In this document: positions 32,199 to 39,924 of the stretch, piece after piece
Numbering within the stretch: the stretch's first letter is position 1
How the letters are laid out: every line of letters begins with the position of its first letter
Source: CAZNYN01 sp964577295
Lineage (GTDB): Bacteria > Synergistota > Synergistia > Synergistales > Synergistaceae
Length of the DNA stretch: 39,924 bases
Assembly: GCA_964577295.1 (NCBI GenBank)
Contig: CAZNYN010000016.1
Location: forward strand, 1 to 39,924
Direction of reading: 5' to 3'
The notes under the pieces: model-generated
Seen by the model: only the letters and a program-made list of their open reading frames with translations
Told to the model about the DNA's origin: nothing
Databases searched by the model: none
Position numbers and translations under genes: made by a program

Positions 32199-32237
32199 AC
32201 CCGATTCGCCATATTGCGGCGTGTCGGGTATTATTTT
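32199..32237 (+). terminator. Attenuator-like hairpin inside the operon
   Basis: ACCCGA (32199-32204) pairs with TCGGGT (32224-32229), and CGCC (32207-32210) with GGCG (32218-32221), followed by ATTATTTTA. It falls between the ATPase and the hydrogenase-like gene, which run the same way, so it may limit read-through. Confidence 0.55.
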
Positions 32238-32320
32238 AGTGAAAGCTTTGATTTTTCTATATATTATATTCTTTATTTATAGCGGGAGTGAAAACTCTTC
32301 TGACAAGGAGTGTGATTTGC

Positions 32321-33640
32321 ATGGTGCACAGCGTGAAAATAAATCGCGAAGCCTGCCAAGGCTGTGTAAACTGTATAAAAATTTGTCCTACCGAAGCTAT
32401 ACGTGTAGTTGACGGTGAAATCAGCATTATAGCCGAACTCTGTATCGATTGCGGAGAATGTCTGCGCTCATGCAGCAGAAAAGCCCTTGGTGTTGATGAA
32501 GATGACTGGAACCGCATCAAAGAGGCTTCACGCTCCTCGATAATAACCGACCCGTCTTTTTTTGTTCAATTCAGCCACTACGCAAAACCTCAAACTCTTG
32601 AGGAAGCTCTTGGCGCATGCGATATGAACGTCCTTATTGATGAACAAGAAGAAGCATTTGACCTTTCTGCCTATGCCACGGCTCAGCTCATAAACAGATC
32701 TGCAAAGACGGCATTGCCGATAATATCGGTCTACTGCCCGTCAGCGATAAGAATGATACAGTCTCGTTTCCCCGAACTGCTCTCACGCCTTTCCCCGATA
32801 TGCAGTCCTCTGGACCTTGCTGGGGATCTCTGGCGCATGAGGACAAACAGCTCCGCATCTTTAACCCTGCTTGCCCCTTGTCCCGCAAAGATAACAATGG
32901 TGCATGAGCCCGAGGGCAGGGAGTCCTCACCGATAGATTACGCGGTAACGGTCAGACGCGTGGCTCGCAGCATAATGGCGGAAGGCGACATTGCCGCAAA
33001 GGGGGAACCCCAGGCAAAAAAACGGAACAACCGCTGGATATCCTGGGCGCGCCGTGCCGGAGAGGCCAAGCACGTTCAGTCATTTATGGACAGAAAGCTC
33101 ACATTCCTGGCCGTCTCGGGTATGAGAAACACGCTTGACGTGCTGCAGGAGCTCGCCTTGGGGCGTCTGCGCGGGGTGGATTTCATAGAGTGCCGTGTCT
33201 GCGATACAGGCTGTATAGGCGGTATAGGCACTGCAGACTCGCGTTTCCTCGCAAGTCTCAGGCTTCACAATATAGCGACGGACTGGAAAATATCCGAGCG
33301 TGAACTCATGCGCGCGGAAGAGCTCTACTCAATGGGATTCTGGCCCTCCACAAAAGATTACCTGCCGCGCCCGAGGCTTCCTCTCTCCGACAATGTGGCG
33401 GATGCCATGGTAAAACTGCAGCAGATGAAAGAAATATACAACGGTCTTCCCCACATAGACTGCGGTTCGTGCGGCAGGCCGTCATGTCAGGCAATGGCGG
33501 AGGAAATAGTCCGCGGACACGGCTCTGCCACAGACTGCATATTCAAGCTGAGAGAGGGAATAGCTACATTGGCCAACAAAATAGTGGCCCTATCCGATTC
33601 TCAGCCTCATACACTCAAAAGAAAGGGTGGTCAGCGTTGA
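32321..33640 (+). CDS. [FeFe]-hydrogenase-like Fe-S protein, probably sensory
   Basis: A 439-residue protein. A ferredoxin domain carries two [4Fe-4S] motifs, C12-C15-C18-C22 and C41-C44-C47-C51. The [FeFe]-hydrogenase catalytic-type domain (about 85-310) keeps the H-cluster cubane cysteines C139 (VYCPSAI), C187 (APCPAK, with Lys190) and C294/C298 (VCDTGCIGG). The first cysteine of the TSCCP motif, used in proton transfer, is replaced by Tyr. A C-terminal FeS domain has C381-C384-C389-C406 (DCGSCGRPSC). It may sense H2 or redox state rather than turn over H2. AAGGAG precedes ATG 32321. The stop overlaps the next start. Confidence 0.88.
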   Translation: MVHSVKINREACQGCVNCIKICPTEAIRVVDGEISIIAELCIDCGECLRSCSRKALGVDEDDWNRIKEASRSSIITDPSFFVQFSHYAKPQTLEEALGACDMNVLIDEQEEAFDLSAYATAQLINRSAKTALPIISVYCPSAIRMIQSRFPELLSRLSPICSPLDLAGDLWRMRTNSSASLTLLAPCPAKITMVHEPEGRESSPIDYAVTVRRVARSIMAEGDIAAKGEPQAKKRNNRWISWARRAGEAKHVQSFMDRKLTFLAVSGMRNTLDVLQELALGRLRGVDFIECRVCDTGCIGGIGTADSRFLASLRLHNIATDWKISERELMRAEELYSMGFWPSTKDYLPRPRLPLSDNVADAMVKLQQMKEIYNGLPHIDCGSCGRPSCQAMAEEIVRGHGSATDCIFKLREGIATLANKIVALSDSQPHTLKRKGGQR

Positions 33641-33972
33641 AAATAGGAGAATTGTGCAAAGTTCTTAATGCTGATGTACAGGTTGTAGGAAACAGCGAAA
33701 GGGAAGTTACCAGGATAACGGCGGGAGACCTGCTTAGCTTTGTAATGGGAACCGCCCCCGAAGGGGCCGCATGGGTGACGATTCAGGCACACCTCAACGT
33801 GGCCGCGGTCGCGGTACTTAAAGATTTGCCCATAATAATAATAGCTGCGGGAAGAAAAGCACCCGCTGACCTCATAGAGAGGTGCGAAAAAGAAAATATC
33901 TGCATAGCCTCCGTAAAAGAAACTCTTTACGGAGCGTGCAAAAAAATGGCATCGCTTGGGTTTGAGGAGTAG
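33637..33972 (+). CDS. DRTGG-domain protein 2
   Basis: A 111-residue paralogue-like partner of the first DRTGG protein, opening MKIGELCKVLNADVQVVG and ending LYGACKKMASLGFEE. The start is a TTG at 33637 whose last two bases form part of the hydrogenase-like TGA stop (TTGA), with GGGTGG upstream. The frame extends back to 33469, but that stretch lies inside the Fe-S gene. Having two DRTGG genes around the Fe-S protein suggests a complex. Confidence 0.82.
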   Translation: MKIGELCKVLNADVQVVGNSEREVTRITAGDLLSFVMGTAPEGAAWVTIQAHLNVAAVAVLKDLPIIIIAAGRKAPADLIERCEKENICIASVKETLYGACKKMASLGFEE

Positions 33973-33980
33973 CCCGACTA

Positions 33981-34739
33981 TTGCTTCGTCCGTTCTGGGT
34001 TGATCTTCACATACACACGGCTCTCTCCCCCTGCGGAGACTTAGAGATGGGCGCTCCCGACATAGTTAAAAAAGCGCAGGAAGTTGGTCTTGACATAATA
34101 GGGATTGCGGACCACAACACATGCGAGAACTTCCAGGGAGTATCTGCAGCGGCAATGTGCGCGGGCGGACATCCTGCTGTAATTCCATGTATGGAGACGC
34201 AAAGCGCGGAAGATATTCACATACTGACAATATTTCCCGACTACAATGTCATGCTGCAATACAAAGAGTGGCTCTGGCAGAGAATAATGCCCATAGCCAA
34301 CGATGTAGACTACTTCGGCTATCAGGTTGTAGTTGACGAGAACAACGAAATTGTCAAAGAGGAAGAGATACTGCTCATACAGGGCGCGGGCTACGAAGTC
34401 GATCAGATAGTGAACAAGATACATGAGCTTGGCGGTCTTGCAATACTTGCTCATGTAGACAGACCCGCGTTCTCATATCCCGCGGCTCTGGGGCCCATGC
34501 CGCAGGATTACCCCGCAGACGCGTTTGAGCTCTCCTGCCGAATAAACTCGGAGGAAGCCGCAAAGTGGCGTGAAAAATATCCGGGGCGGACATTCATACG
34601 CTCTTCCGATTCACACATATTAAGCGGACTTTCGCGCGCCAACTGCACAAAAATGACACTTGAAGAACCTACATTCGAAGAGATAAAAAAAGCAATAAGA
34701 GGTGAGGACGGCAGACGTATATCGTGGCCGTGGGGATAA
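33981..34739 (+). CDS. PHP-domain phosphoesterase
   Basis: A 252-residue PHP-family metal-dependent phosphoesterase. Metal-ligand blocks are DLHIHTALSPCGD (H10, H12), ADHN (D44, H45), later His residues in LAILAHVDRP, and RSSDSH near the end. Stand-alone PHP proteins of this type hydrolyse nucleotides or histidinol phosphate, or are uncharacterised. The start is TTG 33981, with GAGGAG upstream. It lies 8 nt after DRTGG 2 and 3 nt before radA, so it is part of the same transcript. Confidence 0.9.
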   Translation: MLRPFWVDLHIHTALSPCGDLEMGAPDIVKKAQEVGLDIIGIADHNTCENFQGVSAAAMCAGGHPAVIPCMETQSAEDIHILTIFPDYNVMLQYKEWLWQRIMPIANDVDYFGYQVVVDENNEIVKEEEILLIQGAGYEVDQIVNKIHELGGLAILAHVDRPAFSYPAALGPMPQDYPADAFELSCRINSEEAAKWREKYPGRTFIRSSDSHILSGLSRANCTKMTLEEPTFEEIKKAIRGEDGRRISWPWG

Positions 34740-34742
34740 ATA

Positions 34743-36086
34743 ATGGCAAAAAAAGATATAAGCAGATATAAATGTTCCGAGTGCGGTTTTATAAGCCTCA
34801 CGCTGGTGGGCAAGTGCCCAAAGTGCGGAGAGTGGGGCACAATGGAAGAAGAAGCTCCCATCGCAATGACAAAGCAGGGCTCACCAGTAGTTTCAAAAAA
34901 AGCATACCCAATAAGAGGACTTGACGTAGAAGAGCAGTCCAGAATACCTTCAGGCATAGAAGAGCTTGACAGAGTTCTGGGCGGAGGCTGGGTCAGCGGG
35001 GGGGTAACACTCCTCGGAGGAGAGCCCGGTGTAGGAAAATCGACACTCCTGCTCCAAGTCTGTGCCGAAATGGCAAAAGCCGGGCAGAAAGTTCTATACA
35101 TATCGGGGGAAGAGTCATCTGGCCAGTTGGCATTGCGAGGCAGAAGGCTCGGACTCATAGTAGAGGGGCTGGACTTGCTCTGCGAGAACGACTTGGCTTC
35201 ATCGCTGGAAGCAGCTGAAAACTACGGCTTCATGGTAATAGACAGTGTACAGGCTTTCCGTGCCGATGCCGAAAGCGGCTGGGCAGGCTCTCCGACTCAG
35301 GTCAAGGGAGTTGCGGCAATGGCCGTTGAAACGGCGAAACGCTGCCAAATACCCACAGTTCTTGTAGGCCACATAACAAAGCAGGGACAGATAGCTGGAC
35401 CGAAATTGCTGGAACATCTCGTGGACGTTGTACTTCTCTTTTCGGGAGAGCAGAACAGCCCAAACAGACTGCTCCGCGCGGAAAAAAACAGATACGGAAG
35501 CACCGAAGAGCTGGGCATATTTGAAATGTCCGACAGAGGGCTTGCCGCAGTGACAGACCCAAGCAGACTTTACTGGAACGGAACAGACCTCGGCAGTTCC
35601 GGAGTAGCCATATCTTTAGCTTTGGAAGGCTCAAGGTCGCTTGCGGCGGAAATACAGGCTTTGGCTTGCTCCACACCATTCCCGTACCCAAGAAGAACTG
35701 CGAGAGGCGTTGAGACAAACAGACTTCAGCTTCTGCTTGCAGTGCTTGAGAGAAGGTGCGGCGCATCGTCGCGCACAAGCGACGTATATTTGAATGTCGC
35801 GGGAGGACTTAACTTAAGAGACCCTGCCGCTGATCTTGCAATATGCGCCTCTTTGGCTTCCGCTCTGACTGATGTTCCTCTGCCCTCTGACGTATGCTTT
35901 ATAGGCGAAGTAGGGCTTGCTGGAGAAGTTCGCCCCGCCGCGCGCACTCTAATGCGCCTGAAAGAGGCGGCGCGCCTGGGATTCAAGCGCGCTGTCATAA
36001 GCAGAAGAACACCGAAAGACGAAACACCCATAGAAGTTCTGAGAGTTTCCTCGGTTAAAGAAGTACTGGACATGTTCCTGAAATAA
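34743..36086 (+). CDS. radA: DNA repair protein RadA
   Basis: A 447-residue RecA-like ATPase/branch-migration helicase for homologous recombination. An N-terminal zinc finger (C11, C14, C25, C28) is followed by Walker A GEPGVGKST at 93-101, the RadA motif KNRYG at 248-252, and a C-terminal Lon-like domain with SDVYLNVAGGLNLRDPAADLAI. It is placed at the end of the DRTGG/hydrogenase-like operon with a 3-nt gap. No strong terminator is seen in the 26 nt before the convergent oxidoreductase gene. Confidence 0.97.
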   Translation: MAKKDISRYKCSECGFISLTLVGKCPKCGEWGTMEEEAPIAMTKQGSPVVSKKAYPIRGLDVEEQSRIPSGIEELDRVLGGGWVSGGVTLLGGEPGVGKSTLLLQVCAEMAKAGQKVLYISGEESSGQLALRGRRLGLIVEGLDLLCENDLASSLEAAENYGFMVIDSVQAFRADAESGWAGSPTQVKGVAAMAVETAKRCQIPTVLVGHITKQGQIAGPKLLEHLVDVVLLFSGEQNSPNRLLRAEKNRYGSTEELGIFEMSDRGLAAVTDPSRLYWNGTDLGSSGVAISLALEGSRSLAAEIQALACSTPFPYPRRTARGVETNRLQLLLAVLERRCGASSRTSDVYLNVAGGLNLRDPAADLAICASLASALTDVPLPSDVCFIGEVGLAGEVRPAARTLMRLKEAARLGFKRAVISRRTPKDETPIEVLRVSSVKEVLDMFLK

Positions 36087-36112
36087 AACACCGTCCGAAA
36101 GTAAATTCTTAG

Positions 36113-37993
36113 CTAAAATTTTTTGATATCTATAAAACACTCCGCATACGGCGCGCCTCCGCCGTGTGCGGTATATGCGTCTGTCAGAAGATTTATATTC
36201 TCTGTCCCTTGATTGACAACGGCAGTGCCGATATCAAGTCCGTCCTCGCAGACAATCCTCATCGTCACGGAATTTCCGTTTGCAGACGTGGCAGAGACCA
36301 AATCCCCATCACAAAGCCCTCTCTCTGCCGCATACAAATTTGATACATGCAGAAGCGGCTCTTTTGGAACGCGCGGAGCGTCAAGGCTCTGCCCGTTGAT
36401 ATAAGAGTCTGTGTGTACGGAGATAAGACGGAGAGCACCTTCGCATGAAACATGCGGCGCAGGTACCTCTAAAGGCAAAGAGGCACGCGACTCTTCCTTA
36501 CACCAATAGACATCCTCATTCCACCTGTATATACCCTCTCCGACCTTAATAAGCCTATTATCGGACATCATAAGCTTGTCCATCTCACGATACATTGACA
36601 TAATATCGGTTTTAAGCCCCAAAGCCCGAGCCAGTCCGTCATATATCTCTATATCCGATTTTGCGTTTCCCAAAGGAGGCAGAACTCTTTCGCTTCGCAC
36701 AATGTAACTGTGCCAATACGAACCAATCCAATCATAATCCTCCTCAAGAAAAGTCGTCACGGGCAGAACAAGGTCGCATAGTTTGGCACTCTCTGTCATA
36801 AAGATATCGGAGCATACTTTAAACGGAATCTTAGACATTGCCTCGGCAATAGAAGAACTTTGCGGATTTTGCCGCGCCGGGTTGGCATTGGCAATATTCA
36901 GCACACGCACGGGAGGTTCCGAGTCAGAGACATATTTGCCCCATGCTCCTGCGGGAAATTTTCTTATATTGCCGCAGCTATTCATTAAAGAGTCGGGAAA
37001 AAGAGCATGCTCGTCCTTACTGAAACTCAGCCCCGCGCAGGGATTTTCAAAGCCTCCGCATATAACCGAGAGTGCGAATATCCATGAAAACTGCAAATTG
37101 CCGTGCAGATAGCGCTGAGTACCGTATGCCGGTATATGAGTTACGGGGCAATTCTCCTTCATCCAATTAAAAAGACTGTTTGCTTCGGCGTATGAAATGC
37201 CGCATGTTTCGAGGAGATGCTCACACTTCAGTTCATTCAAAACAGCTATAAAGTCACTGTAATTTACAACTCTGCCCTGCCATGACGGAGACGCGCCGCC
37301 CTCTGTTATAAATCTTTTGCATAAATATGCGGCGAGAGCCCAATCGCTCCCTGGCAGAATCCTCAAATAAAGGTCGGAATGCCTGCAAGTCACACTATTT
37401 CGCACCTCGACAGATGCGACTGAACCTCCGTTTGAACGTATCGAGTTAAGTTGTCTCACCATCTGGGGCTGAGTGCAGTACACATTTCTTCCCCAAAGCA
37501 GTACTCCTTTGGAAAACGACATCTGCTCAGGCGTTATAAAAGGCACGCCAAAGCCGCAGGTTGAAGTCTTCAGTCCGAAAGAGCCTATACTCGAACAGAG
37601 AGAACCCTTGGTTGAAGTATAGCCTCCGAGTTCGGTGAATACATTCTTAATAAGCTCCTTGCTGAAATACATAGAGCCAGCCCCGGCAAAATACATAACA
37701 GACAAAGGCCCGTACTCGCTGACTGCCGATGAGACATTCTTCGCCCAAATATCAAAAGCTTCATTCCAAGAAATAGCCCTCCACCCGGCACCGTCTCTCA
37801 GAAGAGGATCAGTAATCCTTTTGCTGTCAAAGACCCTCTCACGGAAACGCAGACCCTTGCCGCAGATAAAAGAGGTCCACGGATTATCGGGATTGCGAAT
37901 TATCTCAACATGCCCATCCTTATGACGAGCCTTCATAGAACATGTACAGGGGCAATCATAGGGACAAGCCGTAACCTTCCAGCAGTCAGACAT
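36113..37993 (-). CDS. Molybdopterin-dependent oxidoreductase, orphan
   Basis: A 626-residue member of the DMSO-reductase/BisC superfamily. The N-terminal [4Fe-4S] site has C10, C14, C18 and C44 (ACPYDCPCTC ... CGKG), with an extra C16 not normal at that place. The Mo-bis-PGD binding domain is followed by a dinucleotide-binding domain near the C terminus. C133 in GSLCSSIG is a candidate Mo ligand. There is no Tat signal, so it is likely cytosolic. There are no electron-transfer or chaperone partners nearby, and the substrate is unknown. GGAGGTG precedes ATG 37993. Confidence 0.9.
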   Translation of the reverse strand: MSDCWKVTACPYDCPCTCSMKARHKDGHVEIIRNPDNPWTSFICGKGLRFRERVFDSKRITDPLLRDGAGWRAISWNEAFDIWAKNVSSAVSEYGPLSVMYFAGAGSMYFSKELIKNVFTELGGYTSTKGSLCSSIGSFGLKTSTCGFGVPFITPEQMSFSKGVLLWGRNVYCTQPQMVRQLNSIRSNGGSVASVEVRNSVTCRHSDLYLRILPGSDWALAAYLCKRFITEGGASPSWQGRVVNYSDFIAVLNELKCEHLLETCGISYAEANSLFNWMKENCPVTHIPAYGTQRYLHGNLQFSWIFALSVICGGFENPCAGLSFSKDEHALFPDSLMNSCGNIRKFPAGAWGKYVSDSEPPVRVLNIANANPARQNPQSSSIAEAMSKIPFKVCSDIFMTESAKLCDLVLPVTTFLEEDYDWIGSYWHSYIVRSERVLPPLGNAKSDIEIYDGLARALGLKTDIMSMYREMDKLMMSDNRLIKVGEGIYRWNEDVYWCKEESRASLPLEVPAPHVSCEGALRLISVHTDSYINGQSLDAPRVPKEPLLHVSNLYAAERGLCDGDLVSATSANGNSVTMRIVCEDGLDIGTAVVNQGTENINLLTDAYTAHGGGAPYAECFIDIKKF

Positions 37994-38062
37994 ACAAACA
38001 CCTCCTCTGCAATTTTAACATTCAAAGAGCACCTCAGGCAGAAAGAGAAGATAATTTAAAAA

Positions 38063-38270
38063 TCACAGCAGAGAAGTCATATAGACGGGGAGAAAGACAA
38101 CTCCGTCTTCCTCCTTAAAATCTCCCGTGTGAATCACATACGGTATATGCGTCTGCTCTTCATACTTATTTCTGAATTTGTTAAGAGACGATAAAGTATA
38201 ATTTTTACCTGACTTGACTTCAATGGGAGAAATTCATCCGTCACCAATAACAGCAAATCAAGATTTTTGT
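38063..38270 (-). pseudogene. Frameshifted remnant of a DUF4143 ATPase
   Basis: On the minus strand, one frame reads KNLDLLLLVTDEF. After a frameshift near 38235, the next frame reads PIEVKSGKNYTLSSLNKFRNKYEEQTHIPYVIHTG and ends LPVYMTSLL at the TGA 38065-38063. This is the C-terminal nuclease-like end (IEVKSGK) of AAA-14/DUF4143 ATPases; the ATPase part is missing. The rest of 37994-38437 has a short direct repeat and the hipB promoter, with no other gene. Confidence 0.75.
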
Positions 38271-38334
38271 AGCAGCATATTTACATCTTTTCAAGATTTT
38301 TACTATGCGAAAATTACATGTTTTCAAGCTTTTT
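38258..38334 (+). repeat. Imperfect 33-bp tandem repeat
   Basis: The core TCAAGMTTTTT (M = A or C) starts at 38258, 38291 and 38324, exactly 33 bp apart. Between the second and third units the match extends left to TTACATSTTTTC. The copy at 38281-38301 also contains the small palindrome ATCTTTTCAAGAT. It overlaps the end of the DUF4143 remnant and precedes the hipB promoter. Confidence 0.55.
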
Positions 38335-38402
38335 GGGGATAGCAGATGAGTTTAGACAAAAGCCGGGCTTTGTACTATGAAATCTAATATATTATCTAAA
38401 AT

Positions 38403-38430
38403 TGACTTATTAACCATATATCGCTAAAAT
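38403..38430 (+). promoter_or_regulatory. hipBA promoter
   Basis: TTGACT (38403-38408) and TAAAAT (38425-38430) are separated by 16 bp. Transcription would start about 7 nt after the -10 box, at or next to the hipB ATG (38438). The surrounding AT-rich stretches with CTAATAT and ATATTAG pieces may be HipB operator half-sites. Confidence 0.6.
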
Positions 38431-38437
38431 ATTAGCT

Positions 38438-38722
38438 ATGAATATTTCATTTTTGGAAAAAAAAAGTGTGCCTGAGATTGCTTTGGAGATGGCTTCTAAT
38501 GTCCGCGCAAGGAGGAGGGAGAGAAAATTAACGCAGGCCGGACTTGCCAAGGTATCCGGTGTCAGTCTTGGGTCGCTCAAGAGGTTTGAGAGCAGCGGAG
38601 AGATATCTCTTATATCCCTTCTACGCATTGCCCTTGTGCTGGAGTGCGAGGAAGAATTCTTATCCCTTTTCACAAAAAAATATTACAGCTCCATTGAGGA
38701 TGTAATAAATGAGAGACGTTAA
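38438..38722 (+). CDS. hipB: HipB-like antitoxin / XRE regulator
   Basis: A 94-residue HTH protein. The XRE helix-turn-helix spans about residues 24-70 (RRRERKLTQAGLAKVSGVSLGSLKRFES), as in HipB antitoxins. It would hold HipA inactive and repress the operon. No ribosome binding site precedes ATG 38438, and the promoter predicts a transcript starting at that codon, which suggests leaderless translation. A later ATG at 38489 would cut into the domain. It overlaps hipA by 14 nt. Confidence 0.88.
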   Translation: MNISFLEKKSVPEIALEMASNVRARRRERKLTQAGLAKVSGVSLGSLKRFESSGEISLISLLRIALVLECEEEFLSLFTKKYYSSIEDVINERR

Positions 38723-39842
38723 ATTCCTAAATGTAAAATACAACGGAATGCCTGTGGGCAAGCTGGCAGAGACCCCCAAAGGCTTAGTTGCCTTTGAGTA
38801 CGATAGTTCGTGGCTTCTTAACGGCTTTTCTATAAGCCCCTTTAGTCTGCCTCTTAGAAACGGTGTTTTTGTTCCTAGGAGCTGGGAACCCTTTGAAGGA
38901 ATGTTCGGTATATTTGCAGACTCCCTGCCCGACGGCTGGGGGCGTCTTCTTGTCGATCGGATGCTAGTCAAGAAAGGCCTTTCGCCGCGTGCTGTAACTA
39001 TGCTTCAGCGTCTTGCCATTGTAGGCGCGGGAGGTATGGGAGCGTTGACTTATGAACCTGAACTTCTTCTTGAGAGTGCGGCAGAGCGAAAAGATTTTGA
39101 CGTGCTTTCACAGGAGTGCGGAAAGATTTTGAGAAGCGAATACTCCGATGATCTTGATGCGCTCTTCAAACTCGGAGGCTCTTCCGGCGGTGCAAGACCA
39201 AAAATTCTGACGGAGATAGACGGCGATGATTGGATAATAAAATTCCCTTCATCTTATGACGGGCTAACAGCAGGGGCTGATGAGTACCAATATTCTGTCG
39301 CGGCGAAGAAGTGCGGCATAGAAATGCCAGAGACTCGGCTTTTTGCGTCAAATATATGTTCCGGATATTTTGGAGTCAAGCGATTTGACATTCACAAGAA
39401 TGGCAACTCACAACGACGCATTCATACGGCATCTGTAAGTGCTCTGCTGGAAACTTCGCATAGAATTCCCAACCTTGATTATAATGACTTGATGAAACTC
39501 ACTATGGTACTCACAAGGAGTTTTGGCGATGTTGAGAAAATGTTCCGCCTTATGTGCTTTAATGTCTTTGCGCACAACAGAGACGACCACGCAAAGAATT
39601 TTTCCTTTATCTTTAATGAGCAGAAAAGGGGCTGGCATCTTTCCCCCGCATACGACCTTACCTACAGCAATTCTGTCGGAGGAGAGCACGCAACAACTGT
39701 TGACGGAGAAGGACACAATCCTGATATCAGCAACATTATGTCCGCAGCACGCAAAATAGGCATGAACGAGAGAAAGGCGAAAACGATAGCATTAGGAATT
39801 ATGGAAATAGCGGAATCCCTGCTTGAAGCGATTGGAAGATAG
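38709..39842 (+). CDS. hipA: HipA-family serine/threonine kinase toxin
   Basis: A 377-residue HipA-type kinase. An N-terminal couple_hipA domain (about 1-100, with FEGMFGIFADSLPDGWGRLL) precedes a kinase core with the P-loop-like GGSSGGARPK at 156-165, catalytic Asp292 in AHNRDDHAKN, and Mg-binding Asp316 in PAYDLTYS. E. coli HipA phosphorylates glutamyl-tRNA synthetase and causes persistence; the target here is unknown. The translational overlap with hipB is typical. After 39842 nothing more is seen to the window end. Confidence 0.93.
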   Translation: MRDVKFLNVKYNGMPVGKLAETPKGLVAFEYDSSWLLNGFSISPFSLPLRNGVFVPRSWEPFEGMFGIFADSLPDGWGRLLVDRMLVKKGLSPRAVTMLQRLAIVGAGGMGALTYEPELLLESAAERKDFDVLSQECGKILRSEYSDDLDALFKLGGSSGGARPKILTEIDGDDWIIKFPSSYDGLTAGADEYQYSVAAKKCGIEMPETRLFASNICSGYFGVKRFDIHKNGNSQRRIHTASVSALLETSHRIPNLDYNDLMKLTMVLTRSFGDVEKMFRLMCFNVFAHNRDDHAKNFSFIFNEQKRGWHLSPAYDLTYSNSVGGEHATTVDGEGHNPDISNIMSAARKIGMNERKAKTIALGIMEIAESLLEAIGR

Positions 39843-39924
39843 GCAATGTCTTTCCATTTAATCAGGAAATTTACTTTAGCAATTTAAATAGTCATATTCA
39901 ACGATTTTCTCCACAGCGAGCAGA

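Noticed and set aside
33469..33636. N-terminal extension of the second DRTGG protein
   Set aside because: It overlaps the Fe-S gene in another frame; TTG 33637 has its own ribosome binding site.
38258..38334. Short CRISPR array
   Set aside because: Only three imperfect copies, spacers of about 12-22 bp, low-complexity core and no cas gene.

Overview
The window looks like chromosomal DNA of an anaerobic diderm bacterium, most likely of the phylum Synergistota (a Cloacibacillus- or Pyramidobacter-like gut organism). This is inferred from gene content: a Skp/OmpH periplasmic chaperone, TRAP transporter subunits, several Na+-coupled symporters, a DRTGG / anti-sigma-like ATPase / [FeFe]-hydrogenase-like / PHP gene cluster next to radA, an archaeal-type ProRS and a 7-alpha-hydroxysteroid-dehydrogenase-like SDR. 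No rRNA or tRNA gene is visible, so the taxonomy is not proven.

Layout. Positions 1-2200 hold a small accessory module on the minus strand: a phage-type metallopeptidase, a replisome-organizer-like HTH protein and a zinc-ribbon protein. Around it lie a 47-bp inverted repeat (290-336 / 1986-2032) and two inverted arrays of 11-bp iteron-like units (1877-1920 / 2120-2163). Next come a DUF1659-DUF2922 pair and the SDR (2247-3669). A minus-strand cluster follows with cls, a membrane metallophosphoesterase and argH (8016-3812). Then come a CdaR-type regulator, proS, minus-strand mnmE, a TRAP dctQM pair whose DctP position is taken by a small secreted-type ORF, and a LysN/MocR-like aminotransferase.

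Positions 16648-23485 form a complete phosphate regulon, pstS-pstC-pstA-pstB-phoU-phoB-phoR, behind a Pho-box-like promoter. A hairpin between pstS and pstC can set subunit ratios. Positions 23493-31230 carry yhdT-panF, a LUD protein, a ClC channel, a DUF3343 protein, Skp/OmpH, an adenosine-specific-kinase-like protein and a second SSS symporter.

Positions 31393-36086 are the most interesting block: DRTGG, RsbW-like ATPase, [FeFe]-hydrogenase-like Fe-S protein, DRTGG, PHP phosphoesterase and radA, all on the plus strand and partly overlapping. The hydrogenase-like protein keeps the four H-cluster cysteines but lacks the usual proton-relay cysteine, which suggests a redox or H2 sensor. The window ends with an orphan molybdopterin oxidoreductase, a frameshifted DUF4143 ATPase remnant with a short tandem repeat, and a HipB-HipA toxin-antitoxin pair whose promoter implies a leaderless hipB transcript.
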